Source: Comamonas sp. 26
GTDB taxonomy: Bacteria; Pseudomonadota; Gammaproteobacteria; Burkholderiales; Burkholderiaceae_C
NCBI RefSeq assembly: GCF_002754475.1
Contig: NZ_PEFL01000002.1
Span: forward strand, 558,001 to 622,000
Length of the DNA stretch: 64,000 nucleotides
Direction: 5' to 3'
The notes beneath the pieces are model-generated. The model was not told the origin of the DNA and made no database searches. It worked only from the letters and a program-made list of their open reading frames with translations. Made by a program: the position numbers and the translations under genes. This document shows positions 58,162 through 64,000 of the stretch, piece after piece (position 1 is the stretch's first letter; every line of letters starts with the position of its first letter).

Positions 58162-58500
58162 ATGCCTAGCTACAAAGAACTTATTGCTCGCAAAGACGAA
58201 CTGGACAAGCGCATTGAAGAAATGCGCCACACCGAGGCCAAAGAAGCACTGGCCACCATCAAGCAATTGATCGACACTTTCGGCTTTACCTCGCAGCAAG
58301 TTTTCCCCTGGAAGCCTGAAGAGAAGAAAAAGGTCGAAGCCAAGTACTACGACCCCGAAAGCGGTGCCAGCTGGACAGGCCGCGGCAAGCCACCAAAGTG
58401 GATTGAGGGCAAGGATCGCAGCCAGTACGAGATCAAGACCACCCCGGTGATCGACTACAGCGCCCCCCTCGACGAAAAAAACCCCTTCCCGGTTCAGTAA
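58162..58500 (+). CDS. H-NS family nucleoid protein
   Basis: A 112-aa H-NS-like protein. The N-terminal coiled coil (about residues 1-45, KELIARKDELDKRIEEMRH) mediates oligomers. The C-terminal DNA-binding domain (about 60-95) has the SGASWTGRGKPPKWI motif. It silences AT-rich DNA. It lies alone, 184 bases after the GNAT gene. Its 3' end overlaps the end of the opposite-strand Cache/CheW gene by 7 bases. Confidence 0.9.
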   Translation: MPSYKELIARKDELDKRIEEMRHTEAKEALATIKQLIDTFGFTSQQVFPWKPEEKKKVEAKYYDPESGASWTGRGKPPKWIEGKDRSQYEIKTTPVIDYSAPLDEKNPFPVQ

Positions 58501-61157
58501 GTCGCAGCGCCCATTGCCACTTGGACTGGTGCAGGCGCTTTGAGCATTTGCACCAGCGTCGCCACATTCAAGCACTGAATCAGCAAATCGCCGCCATTGG
58601 CCTGGATCAAGCGGTCCACCAGCGCATCCGCCGAATGGGCCAGCGCAGGCGCAGCGCGCAGCTGCCGCGCATCCAGTCTGGCAACCCCCTCCAGATCGCT
58701 GATCAGCAAACCCAGCTTCAGCCCCTGATGCGCCAGCACAATCACCTGACTTTGCTGGCTTCTGATCAGCGGCTTTCCGTAGAGCAAAGCCCCCAGATCA
58801 AACACCCAGACATAGCCCGCCACAGCACCTTGACTGCGTCGCGCCAATGTGCCCACGCAGTGGGGCAGGCGCCCGGCTGAGATGGGAGCAATTTCGGCGG
58901 CACTTTGCGCCTCCAGCACGCAGGCTGCATCCAGAGCCAGCACGCTTTGCCCCACAAAGAACGTCGCCATCTCCATGCTTGCCGCAGCTGTGGATGTGGC
59001 CGACGGCAGGCTCTGCACATGGATATTGCGACGCCAGACCGCGGCTTGCGCATCCCCCTGTACCGGCCCGAAGGTCTGTACGGACAGGGCCAAAACATCC
59101 TCCTCATAGCCATCGCTGCGCTTGAACTCGCGGTAGCCGCTGCCTGCCGTCACCGCCACCACGCAGTACTGGCCTTGGTACGCCATGGCCCGCGAAAGGC
59201 TCTGGCCTGCAGGCAAAGCCAGCATGTCTGACGGTAAATCCAGCACCATGCCAGGCAGCATTTGCGCCGAGGATGAAGACATGACAACACCTGCGCGATT
59301 GAGATACGCGGCCTGCCTGCTGCCAGCACCCTCCACTCTATGCTCTATCTGCGAGCCCAGCACGCCTTGCAGCATGGCCTGAAACTCGCGTTGCGCATGG
59401 AAGACCAGACCAATCCCACCCAGTACCTCGCCATTGGGAGAACGAATGGCAGCGTGATAAACATAAGTCGGCCCCGCCCCCTCATGCAGCGCAGAAGGGC
59501 GCCATGCAGAGACGTGATAAGCCTGAGTGCCTTTCAAGCCCAGCACTTTGAGCAGGCTCTCCTGATCGACAAAGCGACCTGTCAACACCTCCTCGGCCTC
59601 GCCTTGCAGGCTCGTCGCCACAATCTTGCCGCTGACGTCGTACACCATGATTTGCTGGTACACGGTGTAAAGCGCATGAATGGCGGTGAGCAACTCACAC
59701 ACCTCAGCGCTCGCACTTTCAGCTGCATTGCCTTCTTTCAGCGCTTGCAGCAAAGCTGGCAATTGCAGTGTCAACGCCCACCAGCGGCAGTCGTTGGCGC
59801 GTTCGTAGAGATTGCGGTCCAGCAAATCCACCAGCAAACGCGTGAGCAAGCTGTTATCGTCCAGCGCCGTCGTCAGCACCGTGCTGTAGAGCGAGCGAAT
59901 GGACTGGGTAAACACCTCGTTGGTGCGCGCGCCCGTCTCACCAATCTGCTCCAGAACGGCCTGCAATCTTGTGTTGTCCGCCTGCTTGCCTGCCGTCATG
60001 ACTTGCCCGTTCCAGACCACACGCCTGATGGTGTCTGCCGCACTGCGAATAGCGTGCAAAGGTGGACAAAAGCGATGCGCATGACTCAGCAAGCCCTGCG
60101 CCACCACCGCATCCACCGCTTGCAGGTCGCTATGCCCATGTGTGCCAAACGCCAGCTCAAGCGGCACCATGATTTGCGCACGCCAACCTTGGGGACCCAT
60201 GTAACCCTGGTAGCCAGCAGAGAGTGCCGATTGCACCAAATAAGTGCGACCACTATGAATCCAGAGCAGGTTTGCACCATTTTTGCGAGACCTCACCAGC
60301 ACGCCCACTCCAATCCAGTGCATATCGCTGCTGGCCAGCACCCGGTCTTGCGCATCCAGCAGCAGGGCTATGCTGGTTTCGGGCTCATGAGCCGCGTCTG
60401 AACGTCGCCCATTCCAGAGGCCCTGCATCTCTCCCTCAAAATCAAAACACAGGCACAGCACGCCCACAGGCTTTTGCGTGACGGGACTCAGCATACGGTG
60501 GGCATAAATCAGCCCAAGAGACTGATCTGGCAGCAAGTCTGTGGCACCAAATGCCTGCACAAAGCTTTGGCTTTGCAGTGCCTGCTCAATCAGCAGGTCC
60601 CGGCATGGCTCACTTTGCACCGCCCCGTCTTCCTGCGTGCTTGCCCGCACATAGCCTTCGCAATCGAGTAGCAGCACCTGCTGGTAAACCGTGTATTTGC
60701 TGCGATAGGCACACAGACGCTCAGTAATCTGCGCTTTATCGTCATCCGTCTGCGTATCCAGATCCGCCATAAAGCGGCAAAGCAACACATCGGTGGCCAG
60801 AAAGCCCACATCGGCCGTTCGCTCATAAAGATTGCGCACCAGCGTATCCATCAGATGCTGAGCCTGGCTGTGCAAACCACGCCCCACACCCTCGACCGCC
60901 TGCGCCACCATGGACTGCACCAAATCCTGCTCCAGCTGTTCAAAACCCGCCCGCGTCGCAGCCATCATGGGCAGCAGGGCCTGCGCCTCCTGCGGGCAAT
61001 TCATCTTGGCTGATGACTCGATGAGCCGCCACATCAGGCTCAGCTCCTGCAGCGAACTCTCACATCGCGCCACCTGACGCATGTGGGGAATGAAGGCGTC
61101 TGTCTGCAGCAGGTCTTGCGCTTGCTGCACCGGGGCGGTGAGTTGTTTCTGAGGCAT
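58494..61157 (-). CDS. Soluble tandem-Cache protein with C-terminal CheW-like domain
   Basis: An 887-aa protein that I can only describe by domains. Two related segments (about residues 105-338 and 445-698) each have NLYER followed about 45 residues on by YTVYQQ and then a hydrophobic sensor-like strand (VLLLDCEGYVRAS and IMVYDVSGKIVATS). They look like duplicated Cache-type ligand-binding domains. The C-terminal part (about 730-880) resembles CheW (VLALDAACVLEAQSAAEI, then YVWVFDLGALLYGKP, and a final LLIQCLNVATLVQML). No membrane segment or signal peptide is visible, and no other chemotaxis genes are nearby. The start at 61157 (MPQKQ) is uncertain, and a TTG at 61172 is possible. Confidence 0.65.
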   Translation of the reverse strand: MPQKQLTAPVQQAQDLLQTDAFIPHMRQVARCESSLQELSLMWRLIESSAKMNCPQEAQALLPMMAATRAGFEQLEQDLVQSMVAQAVEGVGRGLHSQAQHLMDTLVRNLYERTADVGFLATDVLLCRFMADLDTQTDDDKAQITERLCAYRSKYTVYQQVLLLDCEGYVRASTQEDGAVQSEPCRDLLIEQALQSQSFVQAFGATDLLPDQSLGLIYAHRMLSPVTQKPVGVLCLCFDFEGEMQGLWNGRRSDAAHEPETSIALLLDAQDRVLASSDMHWIGVGVLVRSRKNGANLLWIHSGRTYLVQSALSAGYQGYMGPQGWRAQIMVPLELAFGTHGHSDLQAVDAVVAQGLLSHAHRFCPPLHAIRSAADTIRRVVWNGQVMTAGKQADNTRLQAVLEQIGETGARTNEVFTQSIRSLYSTVLTTALDDNSLLTRLLVDLLDRNLYERANDCRWWALTLQLPALLQALKEGNAAESASAEVCELLTAIHALYTVYQQIMVYDVSGKIVATSLQGEAEEVLTGRFVDQESLLKVLGLKGTQAYHVSAWRPSALHEGAGPTYVYHAAIRSPNGEVLGGIGLVFHAQREFQAMLQGVLGSQIEHRVEGAGSRQAAYLNRAGVVMSSSSAQMLPGMVLDLPSDMLALPAGQSLSRAMAYQGQYCVVAVTAGSGYREFKRSDGYEEDVLALSVQTFGPVQGDAQAAVWRRNIHVQSLPSATSTAAASMEMATFFVGQSVLALDAACVLEAQSAAEIAPISAGRLPHCVGTLARRSQGAVAGYVWVFDLGALLYGKPLIRSQQSQVIVLAHQGLKLGLLISDLEGVARLDARQLRAAPALAHSADALVDRLIQANGGDLLIQCLNVATLVQMLKAPAPVQVAMGAATY

Positions 61158-61264
61158 GCACTGGTGGAGCAAAACTCAGGCCTATTTGTAAAAACACGTT
61201 ACATCTAGAGCAGGACAAACCCTGAACCCTGAACTATTTGCCCTCTCAGCCCCCAAGGCTGGGT

Positions 61265-61293
61265 CTTGAAACCTCGGGAAATTGCCTTATTAT
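61265..61293 (+). promoter_or_regulatory. groESL promoter (sigma-70 and sigma-32-like)
   Basis: TTGAAA (61266-61271) and TATTAT (61288-61293) are 16 bases apart, a good sigma-70 match. CTTGAAA (61265-61271) followed 13 bases later by CCTTAT also fits the heat-shock sigma-32 pattern. It overlaps the start of the CIRCE element. Confidence 0.7.
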
Positions 61294-61319
61294 TAGCACT
61301 CGAGGGGGTTGAGTGCTAA
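61293..61319. promoter_or_regulatory. CIRCE element, HrcA operator
   Basis: TTAGCACTC (61293-61301), nine spacer bases and GAGTGCTAA (61311-61319): a perfect CIRCE inverted repeat. HrcA binding here represses groESL in the absence of stress. hrcA is not in this window. Confidence 0.97.
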
Positions 61320-61403
61320 CAACTTGACCCTACATATTCCGAATGTCGGCCATGAAGGCTGGCAAGTCTTGTTTCAACTTTGTTGATGTATTTAGGAGTT
61401 GGT

Positions 61404-61694
61404 ATGAACCTGCGTCCCCTGCACGATCGCGTGATCGTCAAGCGCCTCGAAAACGAAACCAAGACGGCTTCGGGCATTTATATCCCCGACAACGCCGCAG
61501 AGAAGCCTGATCAAGGCGAAGTGCTGGCAGTGGGTCCCGGCAAGCGCAACGACAAGGGCGAACAAATCGCTCTGAACGTGAAGGTCGGCGACCGCGTTCT
61601 GTTCGGCAAGTACTCTGGCCAGACCGTCAAGGTTGATGGCGACGAGCTGCTGGTGATGAAGGAAGACGACCTGTTCGCAGTCGTCGAGAAGTAA
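61404..61694 (+). CDS. groES: Co-chaperonin GroES
   Basis: A 96-aa GroES, the lid of the GroEL chamber. It starts [17 protein letters not shown] and has the mobile-loop region [18 protein letters not shown] and the roof and C-terminal motif [14 protein letters not shown]. The ATG at 61404 has AGGAG 7-11 bases upstream. An earlier in-frame start is not supported by the family. It is followed by groEL after 91 bases, which hold a repeat copy. Confidence 0.98.
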   Translation: MNLRPLHDRVIVKRLENETKTASGIYIPDNAAEKPDQGEVLAVGPGKRNDKGEQIALNVKVGDRVLFGKYSGQTVKVDGDELLVMKEDDLFAVVEK

Positions 61695-61714
61695 TCCTTC
61701 CCACATTACTCACA

Positions 61715-61766
61715 TATTCATAGCTTCTAGCGCTTGATAGACAAATGCTAGAAGCCTATTTGATAC
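61715..61766. repeat. Dispersed palindromic repeat, copy I, inside groESL
   Basis: GCTTCTAGC (61723-61731) and GCTAGAAGC (61747-61755) form a perfect 9-bp inverted repeat with a 15-nt spacer (GCTTGATAGACAAAT), followed by CTATTTGATAC. It lies in the 91-base groES-groEL gap. Confidence 0.75.
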
Positions 61767-61776
61767 AGATTTGTAG

Positions 61777-63435
<1,659 letters not shown>

Positions 63436-63482
63436 TTGCCAAGCTGTCGACTGGGTGGCTATCGCCACCCAGCGCCGCAAAC

Positions 63483-63511
63483 AAAAAAGGCCGCATCCAG
63501 CGGCCTTTTTT
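63483..63511 (+). terminator. Terminator of groESL
   Basis: A 12-bp perfect stem (63483-63494 with 63500-63511, A6GGCCGC/GCGGCCT6) with loop ATCCA. Confidence 0.93.
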
Positions 63512-63546
63512 GCACCCTTCTGGTTTGTGCAAGCACTTCCAGAACT

Positions 63547-63579
63547 AAAAAGCCAGCCCAATCGATAGGCCGGCTTTTT
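63547..63579 (-). terminator. Terminator of the porin gene
   Basis: AAAAAGCC-A-GCC (63547-63558) pairs with GGC-C-GGCTTTTT (63568-63579), with one mismatch, and is followed by Ts on the minus strand. It lies 15 bases after the porin stop. Confidence 0.75.
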
Positions 63580-63593
63580 AGTGAATGACTTGC

Positions 63594-64000
63594 TTAGAAG
63601 CGATGGCGCAGACCGATGGTGATACCGGTGCGCTTTGTTGCGCCATTGGCATCCAGCATTACACCCGCACCGCCCTTGGTCTTGGTGTGGTCCACCGCGA
63701 AATAGGCATCGGTACGCTTGGAGAATGCATAGTCTGCAACAGCGACCATAAAGTCGGCCTTGCCATTGAAAGTACCCGTTGCCGAGCCCGATTGTTTGGC
63801 ATGGTAGTAATGCAGACCTGCATTCAACTGTGGCGTAACCTGATAACCAAAACCGACCTTGAACATCTCACGCTTGTTGGCAAAATTGCCAGGAGCATTA
63901 CCTGCAATAAAACCGCCATTGGAAGAGCCTGTCCAGTAAGCATTCAGCAAACCGGCGTCAAAAATCGCACCGGCACCCGCCGCCCCCAGACTGTCCTTGA
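63594..64000 (-). CDS. Gram-negative porin (Omp32-like), N-terminal part outside window
   Basis: The C-terminal 134 codons of a trimeric outer-membrane porin. The visible strands alternate hydrophobic and polar residues (KVGFGYQVTPQLNAGLHYY, then ADYAFSKRTDAYFAV) and the protein ends in TIGLRHRF, the terminal Phe recognised by the BAM complex. The gene continues beyond the right edge. The general porin of Comamonas and Acidovorax (Omp32) ends similarly. Confidence 0.9.
   Translation of the reverse strand, partial: KDSLGAAGAGAIFDAGLLNAYWTGSSNGGFIAGNAPGNFANKREMFKVGFGYQVTPQLNAGLHYYHAKQSGSATGTFNGKADFMVAVADYAFSKRTDAYFAVDHTKTKGGAGVMLDANGATKRTGITIGLRHRF

Overview
The window is an ordinary chromosomal segment of a high-GC betaproteobacterium, most likely a Comamonas-type member of the Comamonadaceae. 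The case rests on the gene order (ponA/mrcA - pilMNOPQ - aroK - aroB - dgt ... gltBD ... mla - ibaG - murA - hisGD), system II cytochrome c maturation (ResB/CcsA), short-form HisG, a porin ending in the classic beta-barrel C-terminus, and a beta-ketoadipate thiolase. Genes are packed tightly, with many 1- and 4-base overlaps, and no gap exceeds about 300 bases. I saw no rRNA, tRNA, CRISPR array, prophage or integrated plasmid.

Layout. 1-4.4 kb: an unknown lipoprotein, then hisD, hisG, murA and ibaG (minus). 4.5-10.2 kb: a YadGH-type ABC exporter and the mlaFEDACB phospholipid-transport operon (minus). 10.4-13 kb: a polar amino-acid ABC transporter. 13-20 kb: a DUF3293 gene and glutamate synthase gltBD. 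20-26 kb: a REP-associated transposase, a 3-oxoadipyl-CoA thiolase, and a HexR-like regulator divergent from tal-pgi. 26-30.7 kb: a methyltransferase, a DUF1415 protein, dgt, aroB and aroK. 30.8-38.5 kb: pilMNOPQ divergent from penicillin-binding protein 1A. 38.5-41.7 kb: cyaY, lptM, an oxygen-binding di-iron type metallo-hydrolase and the MsrPQ periplasmic methionine-sulfoxide repair pair. 41.8-46.1 kb: ccsA-resB and cytochrome c4. 46-51.4 kb: engB, an alpha/beta hydrolase, two lipid A acyltransferase-like genes, metK and a tiny DUF1328 membrane protein. 51.5-57.4 kb: an NAD salvage operon (nicotinamidase-like, pncB, nadE, nadM-Nudix) divergent from its presumed repressor nrtR. 57.5-64 kb: a GNAT acetyltransferase, an H-NS protein, a large soluble tandem-Cache/CheW protein, groES-groEL under a CIRCE element, and the end of a porin.

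The most informative non-coding features are a family of short palindromic repeats (about ten copies, several inside operons including groESL), a structured stretch between metK and its terminator, palindromes upstream of mlaF, tal and the NAD operon, and a pair of AT-rich stem-loops beside the transposase and directly upstream of gltB. I found no clearly new multi-gene system. The least explained items are the repeat family, the metK 3' region and the tandem-Cache/CheW protein.
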